A stretch of DNA of 9,188 nt, from assembly GCA_937894805.1 (NCBI GenBank), contig CALAYR010000157.1, positions 1-9,188 on the forward strand, read 5' to 3'. This DNA is from an uncultured Acidimicrobiaceae bacterium (lineage in GTDB: Bacteria; Actinomycetota; Acidimicrobiia; Acidimicrobiales; RAAP-2). Shown here in pieces: positions 1 to 5,566 of the stretch (position 1 is the stretch's first letter; the number at the start of each line of letters is the position of its first letter). The notes beneath the pieces were generated by a model. The model saw only the letters and a list, made by a program, of their open reading frames with translations, was not told the origin of the DNA and made no database searches. Position numbers and translations under genes: made by a program.

Positions 1-73
1 GACCTGACGGGATTTGAACCCGCGACCTCCGCCTTGACAGGGCGGCGTGCACTCCAGGCTGCACCACAGGTCC
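1..73 (-). tRNA. tRNA-Asp (anticodon GTC), 3' end cut by the window edge
   Basis: Read on the minus strand this folds as a full cloverleaf. The acceptor 5' strand GGACCTG pairs with CAGGTC at the window edge. The D stem is GTGC/GCAC, and the anticodon stem CCGCC/GGCGG encloses the loop CTGTCAA. The T stem GCGGG/CCCGT encloses TTCAAAT. The anticodon GTC (complement of positions 36-38) decodes Asp codons GAC and GAU. The last acceptor base, the discriminator base and any encoded CCA lie outside the window. It is transcribed in the same direction as the secreted-protein gene at 150-716, 76 nt upstream, and may have its own promoter. Confidence 0.96.
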
Positions 74-117
74 ATGGTTTCGCACCCCCTCACCGAGGCT
101 CAGTGGCGCGAAGTTCC

Positions 118-123
118 ATACTA
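118..123 (-). promoter_or_regulatory. Possible -10 element of the tRNA-Asp gene
   Basis: On the minus strand positions 123-118 read TAGTAT, a good match to TANNNT, about 45 nt upstream of the mature tRNA 5' end. This would give a leader of roughly 38 nt. No convincing TTGACA-like -35 is seen at 16-18 nt spacing, so transcription by read-through from the gene at 150-716 is an alternative. Confidence 0.3.
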
Positions 124-149
124 CTACGCCCTGAGGAGGACCATATTTT

Positions 150-716
150 CTAGTTGCCGACGGCGACTCGGAAGGTGAAGGTCAGTGGACTACTTCCGAC
201 GGTCGTGGCCGTCGTCGTGGCGGCGTCAAAGGGTCCACCCGTCAACATGGGGCTGGAATTAACCGAGAAGTCCAAGGTGGAGTCGAAGTACTCGAGCGGG
301 GTGTTTCCCGTCTGGTTCACCGAGAAGATCCACGATCCGGCTCCGGCCGCGGGGAAGGAGAAGGGGACCACAGTGTCGTTCCCGTTAAACGTCGGCGCAC
401 CCCACAAGGCCGTGATGGTCGTGCCACCGTCGGTCGCGGTGATGGTGGGTAGATCGCTCGGGGCCGCCTCGAAGCCGACGAAGGAGAAGGTGCCCGAAAT
501 CAAAGTGGTGTTGGGCGACATGCAGGCGGCCGACGCCGGGGCACTGGGGGATGACTGAACGGCCAGGGTGGCACCCAAGACCAGTGCGACCACGCCAACG
601 GTTCGTGCGAAGGGGCGGCGCCAGAGAACCAGTCCGGCGAGGATAGAGCTCAGGCCGATGGCGACCAGAAGCCACAGTGTTGAGCCGGTGGCGGCCAGGC
701 ATTCGACGGTGTGCAT
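150..716 (-). CDS. Hypothetical secreted/membrane protein with an N-terminal LAATG sorting-like signal
   Basis: This 188-residue protein is not recognised as a named family. Residues 7-11 are LAATG, followed by a hydrophobic helix (about 14-32) and the basic stretch RRPFAR (33-38). That is the order of a sortase sorting signal (class E sortases use LAxTG), but it sits at the N-terminus instead of the C-terminus. A second hydrophobic segment (39-53) leads to SAPASA (58-63), which resembles a signal-peptidase AxA site. The rest (64-188) is rich in Thr, Ser, Gly, Phe and Val with almost no Lys or Arg, typical of an exported beta-sandwich domain. The ATG at 716 is well supported because an in-frame TAG lies four codons upstream and the start has a leaderless-type -10. 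A secreted surface protein is inferred; its function is unknown. Confidence 0.8.
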   Translation of the reverse strand: MHTVECLAATGSTLWLLVAIGLSSILAGLVLWRRPFARTVGVVALVLGATLAVQSSPSAPASAACMSPNTTLISGTFSFVGFEAAPSDLPTITATDGGTTITALWGAPTFNGNDTVVPFSFPAAGAGSWIFSVNQTGNTPLEYFDSTLDFSVNSSPMLTGGPFDAATTTATTVGSSPLTFTFRVAVGN

Positions 717-722
717 AGTGAA

Positions 723-728
723 AAACTA
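723..728 (-). promoter_or_regulatory. -10 element giving a probable leaderless mRNA for the gene at 716
   Basis: On the minus strand positions 728-723 read TAGTTT (TANNNT). Six bases (TTCACT) separate it from the A of the ATG at 716, so transcription would start at or next to the start codon. No Shine-Dalgarno sequence precedes this ATG. No good -35 is visible; TTGTGT lies at 753-748, but with a long 19-nt spacer. Confidence 0.5.
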
Positions 729-766
729 CAAGGTGTGATGAGAGCAGACACAATGGAGTATCGCCC

Positions 767-772
767 TATGAG
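767..772 (+). promoter_or_regulatory. Weak -10 element of the EamA-type transporter gene
   Basis: TATGAG sits exactly 6 nt before the GTG at 779, the same geometry as the other leaderless-type starts in this window. The final base is G where T is expected, so the match is weak. No Shine-Dalgarno sequence precedes the GTG. With the -10 at 723-728 it makes 717-778 a 62-nt divergent promoter region. Confidence 0.35.
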
Positions 773-778
773 CAATTT

Positions 779-1624
779 GTGAAAAATCCCTCCCTGTTCG
801 TCCTGCTGATGTTGCTGATCTCCGGGGTCATGCACGCCGGGTGGAACGCCATGGCCAAGGGCCTCAGCGACACTCGCACGAACTTCGCCCTGCTTAATCT
901 GGGCGTCTTTCTCTTCGCCATCAGCGTGATTCCCTTCGTGGGCTTCACCCCCGGTCGGGTCTTCTGGTACGAATTCGCCTCAATCGCTATCCACCAGATC
1001 TACCAACTCATCTTGATGGTCTCCTATACCAAGGGTGAGTTCTCGACGGCCTATCCCGTGGCGCGGGGCATCGCTCCACTCCTGGTTTCCTTCGCCGGCG
1101 TCGTGCTCGCTAACGAGCACCTCACGGTCTGGTCGTACTTGGGTGTCGTCGTGGTGGCCGCCGGCATCAGTTCGCTCTCATGGTCGAGTCGCTCTCGGGT
1201 CACGTCACTATCGGCAATCTGGTGGGCTCTGGCGACCGGCGTGGCGATTGCCGGGTACACCGTCATCGATGGCTACGGCGTGCGAGCCAACGGGGACGCA
1301 CTCCAGTACGGAGCGACACTGTTTTTCTGTCAGTCCCTGATGTGGTTGGTCACGATCTCGCTTCGTCACGGCCGATCGTGGATTCCTCAACCGAAGACGG
1401 TGGTCCTCGGAGCTGTCGGGGGAATTATCTCGATGGTCGCCTACACCATCGTGCTGTGGGGTCAGACGCGCGCGACGCTGGGCGTCGTTTCAGCGCTCCG
1501 GGAAACCGGTGTCCTGTGGGCCGCGATGCTGGGTGTCTTCGTCTTTAAGGAGGGCCGCGCCGCCACAGTGATTGTTCCCGCCGCGTTCGTGGCCATCGGC
1601 ATCGTCCTCCTCGCCCTCGGCTAG
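779..1624 (+). CDS. EamA/DMT-superfamily transporter
   Basis: This 281-residue integral membrane protein of the drug/metabolite transporter superfamily has about ten hydrophobic helices arranged as two EamA-like halves of five (about 5-135 and 145-280). Family-typical stretches are MHAGWNAMAK (18-27) in the first helix region, AYPVARGIAPLLV (91-103) and SALRETGVLWAA (238-249) near the end. Members export or import small metabolites or amino-acid-like compounds across the cytoplasmic membrane; the substrate cannot be read from sequence. The GTG at 779 is chosen because no other start codon lies between it and an in-frame stop at 719. Internal ATGs would remove part of the first helix. The gene diverges from the gene at 150-716, and no hairpin terminator follows its stop. 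Confidence 0.9.
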   Translation: MKNPSLFVLLMLLISGVMHAGWNAMAKGLSDTRTNFALLNLGVFLFAISVIPFVGFTPGRVFWYEFASIAIHQIYQLILMVSYTKGEFSTAYPVARGIAPLLVSFAGVVLANEHLTVWSYLGVVVVAAGISSLSWSSRSRVTSLSAIWWALATGVAIAGYTVIDGYGVRANGDALQYGATLFFCQSLMWLVTISLRHGRSWIPQPKTVVLGAVGGIISMVAYTIVLWGQTRATLGVVSALRETGVLWAAMLGVFVFKEGRAATVIVPAAFVAIGIVLLALG

Positions 1625-1648
1625 GGACACTCTTAGGAACTTCTCATC

Positions 1649-1654
1649 TAACTT
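1649..1654 (+). promoter_or_regulatory. Candidate -10 element for the 37-residue ORF
   Basis: TAACTT matches TANNNT and would give a 5' leader of about 55 nt before the ATG at 1716. TACGTT at 1680-1685 is an equally possible -10 with a leader of about 24 nt. Neither has a clear -35, and co-transcription with the transporter upstream is not excluded. Confidence 0.25.
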
Positions 1655-1703
1655 TCAGGCTCTTTTCATCTCCGTTTCGTACGTTGGGCACACTGAACGT
1701 TTG

Positions 1704-1710
1704 AAAGGAG
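1704..1710 (+). promoter_or_regulatory. Strong Shine-Dalgarno site for the 37-residue ORF
   Basis: AAAGGAG lies 5 nt before the ATG at 1716. It is one of the strongest ribosome-binding sites in the window and decides the start of this short gene. The frame is open further upstream (from about 1572), but that part overlaps the end of the transporter gene and has no ribosome-binding site. Confidence 0.8.
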
Positions 1711-1715
1711 ATCCA

Positions 1716-1829
1716 ATGACTGCACTACTCGTACTACTGATTCCCGCCATGTTCTTTGCGGGCGTTGCGAGTGTGACCTCGTTTCACTTCAAACACGAAG
1801 CCCTACGCCGCGAGCTAGCTGTTCACTAA
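1716..1829 (+). CDS. 37-residue single-pass membrane miniprotein
   Basis: This short ORF encodes 37 residues. A hydrophobic N-terminal helix (about 3-22, beginning MTALLVLLIP) is followed by a polar tail with His, Lys and Arg (FHFKHEALRRELAVH). No family is recognised. The predicted form is one membrane helix with a basic C-terminal tail, probably cytoplasmic under the positive-inside rule. It is supported as a real gene by a near-ideal Shine-Dalgarno site 5 nt upstream and by a strong hairpin 32 nt after its stop. It lies 91 nt downstream of the transporter on the same strand. It could be a small regulator or accessory subunit of a membrane complex, but nothing in the sequence shows which. 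Confidence 0.6.
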   Translation: MTALLVLLIPAMFFAGVASVTSFHFKHEALRRELAVH

Positions 1830-1860
1830 ATCGTTTCCCTTGATCCCGGAAACATCCCGA

Positions 1861-1893
1861 AAGGACCCGTGGGAGCACACCCCACGGGTCCTT
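1861..1893 (+). terminator. Strong hairpin, probable intrinsic terminator without a U-tract
   Basis: AAGGACCCGTGGG (1861-1873) and its perfect complement CCCACGGGTCCTT (1881-1893) form a 13-bp stem around a 7-nt loop. Outer arms CCCGAA (1856-1861) and TTCGGG (1899-1904) could extend it. No T-run follows on either strand, as is common for actinobacterial terminators. It lies between the miniprotein stop and the -10 of the ureohydrolase, so it probably separates those transcripts. A regulatory leader hairpin is less likely because it precedes the predicted transcription start. Confidence 0.75.
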
Positions 1894-1911
1894 CCACGTT
1901 CGGGGAGTCTC

Positions 1912-1917
1912 TAACAT
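1912..1917 (+). promoter_or_regulatory. -10 element of the ureohydrolase gene
   Basis: TAACAT is a good TANNNT match just downstream of the hairpin at 1861-1893. It would place the transcription start near 1924, about 23 nt before the ATG at 1947. That leader is just long enough to hold the ribosome-binding site at 1934-1940. No strong -35 is seen. Confidence 0.45.
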
Positions 1918-1933
1918 TGGGTTGAACCGGACC

Positions 1934-1940
1934 AGGGGAG
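1934..1940 (+). promoter_or_regulatory. Shine-Dalgarno site of the ureohydrolase gene
   Basis: AGGGGAG ends 6 nt before the ATG at 1947 and supports that start over the in-frame ATG at 1965. Confidence 0.65.
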
Positions 1941-1946
1941 CACCGC

Positions 1947-2948
1947 ATGACGCGCATTGGGAATATGTACGGACCCGACGCCACCTTTCTCGGCGTTCCC
2001 GCGGCCGACCCCGACGAACGTGAGAGTTGGCAAAGCGCCGGTGCGGTGATTATCGGCGCGCCCTTCGACGGCGGCACATCACACCGCTCGGGCTGCCGCT
2101 TCGGACCCCAGGCTCTGCGCATCACTGACTACAACCCCCACGACGGATCACGACCTTCGCTGGCCCTCGGTGTCGATCCGCTGAAGGACCTCGGCGTTGT
2201 TGATCTCGGTGATGTCGAGATGCCCTCCGGTGACACCGAAACGTCACTGCAACGGCTCGAAGAACGAGTGCGGACCGTCGCCGAAGCGGGCGTCTTTCCC
2301 GTCATCCTGGGTGGGGATCACACGATCGCCCTGCCGGACGTTACGGCGTTGGCCCACGCCGTTGGGTGGGGCCGGGTCTCGGTGATTCACTTTGACGCCC
2401 ACGCCGACACGGCCGATATTCAGTTCGGTTCCCTGCACGGACACGGCACGCCCATGCGACGCCTCATCGAATCGGGCGCCTGTCGCGGCGATCGCTTTAT
2501 TCAGATCGGTCTGCGGGGCTACTGGCCCGAACCCGAGACGCTCGACTGGATGGCCCAGCAGGGAATGCGTAGTTTCGAGATGAGTGAAATCATCAGCCGG
2601 GGACTCGACGCCGTCCTCGACGAAGCCTTCGCGCTCGCGATAGACGACTGCGACGCCGTCTTCTTGTCCGTGGATGTTGACGTTGTGGACCCCGGCTCGG
2701 CTCCCGGTACCGGCACGCCCGAGCCCGGTGGTCTGACCAGTCGTCAGTTGCTCGACGCGGTCCGCCGTATTGGCATGGAACTACCGCTCGTGGGTATGGA
2801 TGTGGTGGAAGTGTCGCCCCCGTACGACCACGCCGAGATAACGGCCTACCTCGGGAACCGCATCGTGCTCGAGGCCCTTTCCGGTCTGGCGTGGAAACGG
2901 GGCAGCGAACGCCGTGATCCCAATCGGCCCTTGCTCGAAGGTCGCTAG
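1947..2948 (+). CDS. Agmatinase/arginase-family ureohydrolase
   Basis: This 333-residue cytoplasmic binuclear Mn hydrolase releases urea from a guanidino compound. All family metal-ligand motifs are present: GGDHT (122-126, His125), FDAHADT (149-155, Asp150, His152, Asp154) and SVDVDVVDP (241-249, Asp243, Asp245). HGHGT (164-168) and GTPEPGG (256-262, Glu259) match the substrate pocket of agmatinase-like enzymes rather than arginases. The length is typical. Agmatine (giving putrescine and urea) is the default guess. However, guanidinobutyrate, guanidinopropionate and free guanidine hydrolases share these motifs, so the substrate is open and no gene symbol is given. It has its own -10 and Shine-Dalgarno site, and no arginine-catabolism partner is in the window. 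The SDR follows 40 nt downstream with its own promoter. Confidence 0.93.
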   Translation: MTRIGNMYGPDATFLGVPAADPDERESWQSAGAVIIGAPFDGGTSHRSGCRFGPQALRITDYNPHDGSRPSLALGVDPLKDLGVVDLGDVEMPSGDTETSLQRLEERVRTVAEAGVFPVILGGDHTIALPDVTALAHAVGWGRVSVIHFDAHADTADIQFGSLHGHGTPMRRLIESGACRGDRFIQIGLRGYWPEPETLDWMAQQGMRSFEMSEIISRGLDAVLDEAFALAIDDCDAVFLSVDVDVVDPGSAPGTGTPEPGGLTSRQLLDAVRRIGMELPLVGMDVVEVSPPYDHAEITAYLGNRIVLEALSGLAWKRGSERRDPNRPLLEGR

Positions 2949-2965
2949 AGAGCATCATTCGGCGA

Positions 2966-2977
2966 AGTGAGTTCACT
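2966..2977. repeat. Short inverted repeat at the SDR promoter
   Basis: AGTGA (2966-2970) and TCACT (2973-2977) form a 5-bp inverted repeat with a 2-nt centre. It touches the first base of the -10 hexamer at 2977-2982. It is placed where an operator would be, but a repeat this short can occur by chance. Confidence 0.25.
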
Positions 2978-2982
2978 ACGCT
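2977..2982 (+). promoter_or_regulatory. -10 element giving a probable leaderless mRNA for the SDR gene
   Basis: TACGCT (TANNNT) is followed by six bases (TGACCC) and then the ATG at 2989, so the predicted transcription start coincides with the start codon. No Shine-Dalgarno sequence lies between the ureohydrolase stop and this ATG. No clear -35 is seen. Confidence 0.5.
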
Positions 2983-2988
2983 TGACCC

Positions 2989-3747
2989 ATGACTGCAACC
3001 TCTAAAACTGTTCTTATCACCGGCGCCGGAACGGGCTTCGGTCGCGGAGCGGCTCTCGCCCTGGCCGCCCGTGGTCACCACGTGATTGCCACCACCGAGA
3101 CCGAGGAGCAGGCCACCGCACTGCGGGCGGAGGCGCCACAGCTCCAAGTGGAGAAGGTCGACATCACGACCGATGACGTCAACAAGGTCAAGGACTGGAA
3201 CGTGGACGTCCTTATTAACAACGCCGGCTTCGGTCAGACCGGCCCGTTGGCCGACGTTCCTGAAGCCATCGTCCGCAAGGTCTTTGACGTCAACGTCTTT
3301 GGTACCTTGCGCATGACTCAAGCCACGTTGCCCCAGATGGTGAAGCGCGGCACCGGTCGCGTGATCATTGTCTCCTCCATCGCCGGCGTCCTGGCCGGTC
3401 CGGCCTTTGGTCCCTACTCCATGTCGAAGTTCGCGCTCGAGGCCATGGGTAAGACGCTGCGCGGCGAACTCCTCGGCCAGGGCATCGACGTCTGTCTGTT
3501 GAACCCCGGTCCCTACCTCACGGGCTTCAACGACCGCATGGCCGACTCCATGTGGGACTGGTTCGGTGACGACTCGGTCAGCGCAGGGTCGACGGATCTC
3601 TTCAAGATGATGCGCACCATGGTGACCGAAGGTCAGATGGACCCCCAGGAAGTCGTCGACGTCATGGTCGAGTTGGTGGAGGCCGAATCGACGACGGAGA
3701 ACAACTTCGTTCCGCCCAACCTCCGCGAACAGCTCGGTCTGGCCTAA
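2989..3747 (+). CDS. Short-chain dehydrogenase/reductase (classical SDR)
   Basis: This 252-residue cytoplasmic NAD(P)-dependent oxidoreductase has a Rossmann fold. The cofactor motif TGAGTGFG spans 11-18 (TGxxxGxG). NNAG is at 77-80 and the structural Asn102 is in DVNVFG. The catalytic triad is Ser130 (SSIAG), Tyr143 and Lys147 (YSMSK). NPGPYLTGF (172-180) is the usual post-catalytic loop. The length is that of a classical SDR. The substrate is unknown: the Trp- and Met-containing region around 184-212 (DRMADSMWDWF) forms the variable substrate lid and matches no activity I can name. The gene probably has its own leaderless transcript. It converges on the DUF2804 gene with only 4 nt between the stop codons and no visible terminator. 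Confidence 0.93.
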   Translation: MTATSKTVLITGAGTGFGRGAALALAARGHHVIATTETEEQATALRAEAPQLQVEKVDITTDDVNKVKDWNVDVLINNAGFGQTGPLADVPEAIVRKVFDVNVFGTLRMTQATLPQMVKRGTGRVIIVSSIAGVLAGPAFGPYSMSKFALEAMGKTLRGELLGQGIDVCLLNPGPYLTGFNDRMADSMWDWFGDDSVSAGSTDLFKMMRTMVTEGQMDPQEVVDVMVELVEAESTTENNFVPPNLREQLGLA

Positions 3748-3751
3748 AGCC

Positions 3752-4786
3752 CTACCAGCGTTGTCGAGCCTCTTCGGCGAAGCCGGGGAGGTTGTCAAAG
3801 TGAATCGTCAGGCCCTCATCGGTCGTTACGTGTCCGCTGTAGGAGCCGAAGACTTGGTGCACTTCGCTCCCTAGATCCTCGTTGACGTCGGTGAAGGTGT
3901 ACTTGTCGAACTTCGGGGTCAACGTGACGTTGAGTTGTCCCTCGGGGTCGACCATGGTCCACGGCGACATGGGGTTCTCCCAGTCATACGTCCACGTCAG
4001 CTCTCGACCAATCTTGCTGAGACGTCCGTCGACCGTGATGCCGTTCTCGGTGAAGCCCGATCCCTCGGTCCACTTGGCCCCAAACTGCAGGCCAATGGTG
4101 CGACCCTCGCTAATGCCGGCCCCACCACCCCAATTCCAATTGAGCTTTGCCGGCCAACGACCTCGTCCGGCGTCGAGGACACCCCACGCCGCCGTCTCGG
4201 TATCGGGGCCGAAGCTCCACGATTCGTCACCCACTCGCGCCGTTCCTCGTGCGGGTCGGGCCTGTTGCTTGGAGGTCCAGTTAAAGGTGGTGTCGTCCCA
4301 GGGGATGACGACGTTCACCGATTCGTGACCCACCGGCTTGGCGACCGACACGGCCAGCTCGCCCGTTCGCCCGTCGGTCTCGCGCCACGAAATGGCGAAG
4401 TGGGTATCGAACTCGTCATCGGTGATGGAGAGTTCAAAGCCGTCGTGACTGACGGTCAGTGGCGTCGTGCTGAGGAGTTCGGGCAGCGCGATACCTTGAC
4501 CGGCGCCGAGCAAGATGGCTTGCCCGCCACTTTCCCCAGTTTTGAAGTTGGCCCAGTAGACATCGGCGAGGCCGAGGTGGTCAATATCGGCGAAGACGGT
4601 GGAGATGCACCACTCGTCCGAAAGGATGGCCCAGTAGTCCCAGCGCTTATTACGACCAAAGTGGCCACCCAAGTTGGCCCGGTGGAGTGGTACGCGACTC
4701 CAACCGAGTGCCGCGGGATTGATGGTAAGCCCGTCGGGCGTGCAGAGATCTACGGCCGTAGTTAACTCTCGTTCGTGCGTCGTCAT
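3752..4786 (-). CDS. DUF2804 family protein
   Basis: This 344-residue protein is recognised as DUF2804 from its C-terminal half. The landmarks are LNWNWGGGAG (215-224), GRTIGLQFGAKWTEGSG (228-244), TENGITVDGRLSKIG (246-260), the WTYDW core (265-269), EVHQVFGSYSG (308-318) and a terminal RW. The family has no established biochemical role known to me. The sequence is beta-rich and Trp-rich with no signal peptide or membrane helix, so it is probably a cytoplasmic beta-barrel or sandwich. The start is the ATG at 4786 (MTTHERELTT), which follows AAGGAG by 4 nt; longer in-frame starts would run into the upstream gene and lack such a site. It is the second gene of a tight pair with the S51-like hydrolase, 8 nt after that gene's stop, and so almost certainly co-expressed with it. 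Confidence 0.87.
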   Translation of the reverse strand: MTTHERELTTAVDLCTPDGLTINPAALGWSRVPLHRANLGGHFGRNKRWDYWAILSDEWCISTVFADIDHLGLADVYWANFKTGESGGQAILLGAGQGIALPELLSTTPLTVSHDGFELSITDDEFDTHFAISWRETDGRTGELAVSVAKPVGHESVNVVIPWDDTTFNWTSKQQARPARGTARVGDESWSFGPDTETAAWGVLDAGRGRWPAKLNWNWGGGAGISEGRTIGLQFGAKWTEGSGFTENGITVDGRLSKIGRELTWTYDWENPMSPWTMVDPEGQLNVTLTPKFDKYTFTDVNEDLGSEVHQVFGSYSGHVTTDEGLTIHFDNLPGFAEEARQRW

Positions 4787-4790
4787 GGTG

Positions 4791-4796
4791 CTCCTT
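4791..4796 (-). promoter_or_regulatory. Shine-Dalgarno site of the DUF2804 gene overlapping the upstream stop
   Basis: On the minus strand positions 4796-4791 read AAGGAG, 4 nt before the ATG at 4786. It overlaps two bases of the TAA stop of the S51-like gene (4797-4795). This arrangement favours translational coupling of the two genes and decides the DUF2804 start. Confidence 0.75.
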
Positions 4797-5502
4797 ACGT
4801 CGTTTCGAGCGTGCTCTGCGCGGCGAACTGTTCGCGTTCGCCGACTCCCAGACGCCAGACGGACTGCTGGCCGTGAACGGTCCACTGGTGGGGACCGCCC
4901 ACGAGGGCCGTGTTTTCGTCAATGCCGAGCAGAGTCACCTCGGGATCCTTGCCGGCGAGATAACGGGTCACGAGGTCGGGCATGTGGCGCGCGAAGGCGT
5001 CGAAGTGGGGAATCACTCGCAAGTGGGGCAGGAGTGCGAGCCCTTCGGTGGAGCCCTTTTGGGGGTGGCGGATGGAGGGAATCCACGCCGTCATCGCCAT
5101 GGCGCCGGCACTGCACCCGGCGAGGGCCGCGCCCTGGTGCCACTCTTCGACAATGGCGTTCCACAACTTCGTGCCGCGCAACGTCTCGGCGAGAAAATCG
5201 GGGTGACCCCCCGAGAGGTAGATCAAACTTGCGCCGCGTACCTTTTCGACCAATGCGTCGTCGTCGGCGTCGCTGCGAGTGCTCGCGGTGGCCACAATCT
5301 GCTCTCGACCGAGGGCCCGAGCTTGCGTGTGGCCCAGTTCATGCCAGTAGGTCAAGGTGTCCGGTCCGTCGGGCACGGCCGCGGTCGCGATCTGCACGTA
5401 GGGACCCGGACGATTCTCTAAGAGTTGACCTTCCAGCGTTCGCATAATGGGCAGGTATTCGCCCGAGCCGACGAGCGCGAGAGGTCCAGGGAGAGAGGTC
5501 AT
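4795..5502 (-). CDS. Peptidase S51 / PepE-like class I glutamine-amidotransferase-fold hydrolase
   Basis: This 235-residue protein shows the S51 layout. The N-terminal strand and loop is LALVGSGEY (8-16). LIYLSGGHPDFL (93-104) resembles the GG loop of peptidase E and cyanophycinase. The nucleophile elbow is GCSAGAM (129-135) with Ser131, followed by VIPHFDAF (163-170), which supplies the probable catalytic His166. LLGIDENTALV (191-201) is also typical of the family. Members hydrolyse Asp-containing dipeptides (PepE) or cyanophycin; this one cannot be assigned to either substrate. The length is like PepE and shorter than typical cyanophycinases, and there is no signal peptide. It is the first gene of the S51-DUF2804 operon. 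The ATG at 5502 carries a leaderless-type -10 and diverges from the 83-residue ORF. Cys130 next to the serine is a small oddity. Confidence 0.85.
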   Translation of the reverse strand: MTSLPGPLALVGSGEYLPIMRTLEGQLLENRPGPYVQIATAAVPDGPDTLTYWHELGHTQARALGREQIVATASTRSDADDDALVEKVRGASLIYLSGGHPDFLAETLRGTKLWNAIVEEWHQGAALAGCSAGAMAMTAWIPSIRHPQKGSTEGLALLPHLRVIPHFDAFARHMPDLVTRYLAGKDPEVTLLGIDENTALVGGPHQWTVHGQQSVWRLGVGEREQFAAQSTLETT

Positions 5503-5508
5503 AACTCA

Positions 5509-5514
5509 AACTTA
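5509..5514 (-). promoter_or_regulatory. -10 element giving a probable leaderless mRNA for the S51-DUF2804 operon
   Basis: On the minus strand positions 5514-5509 read TAAGTT (TANNNT), then six bases (TGAGTT), then the ATG at 5502. No Shine-Dalgarno sequence is present. This is the clearest leaderless-type start in the window. The -35 region shows no consensus. Confidence 0.55.
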
Positions 5515-5554
5515 GTGACGATGCGATACGACGGTGCATGTCACAGACTTCCCG

Positions 5555-5560
5555 CATCTT
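5555..5560 (+). promoter_or_regulatory. Weak -10 element of the 83-residue ORF
   Basis: CATCTT lies exactly 6 nt before the ATG at 5567. It keeps the two most conserved -10 positions (A2 and T6) but lacks the first T. GAAGG at 5561-5565 is only 1 nt from the ATG, too close to act as a normal Shine-Dalgarno site. Confidence 0.3.
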
Positions 5561-5566
5561 GAAGGT

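Noticed and set aside
1..149. tRNA-Asp as an integration (att) site for a mobile element
   Set aside because: No integrase gene, no repeat of the tRNA 3' end and no mobile-element gene is seen in the window, and the tRNA 3' end itself lies at the edge.
1572..1715. In-frame N-terminal extension of the 37-residue miniprotein
   Set aside because: It overlaps the end of the transporter gene in another frame and has no ribosome-binding site. The strong AAAGGAG before the ATG at 1716 marks the real start.
1830..1946. A possible guanidine or other riboswitch upstream of the ureohydrolase
   Set aside because: The only strong structure is the 1861-1893 hairpin, which lies before the predicted transcription start. 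No conserved riboswitch core is recognisable, so a terminator explains it better.
2593..3798. A 401-codon open frame on the minus strand opposite the ureohydrolase end and the SDR gene
   Set aside because: It lies antisense to two genes with full catalytic motifs. Its translation is rich in Arg, Gly and His with low-complexity basic runs, as expected for a GC-rich shadow frame, and shows no recognisable domain.
3935..4765. A 276-codon plus-strand open frame opposite the DUF2804 gene
   Set aside because: The DUF2804 frame has conserved family motifs throughout. This frame is a GC-driven shadow without a credible start signal.
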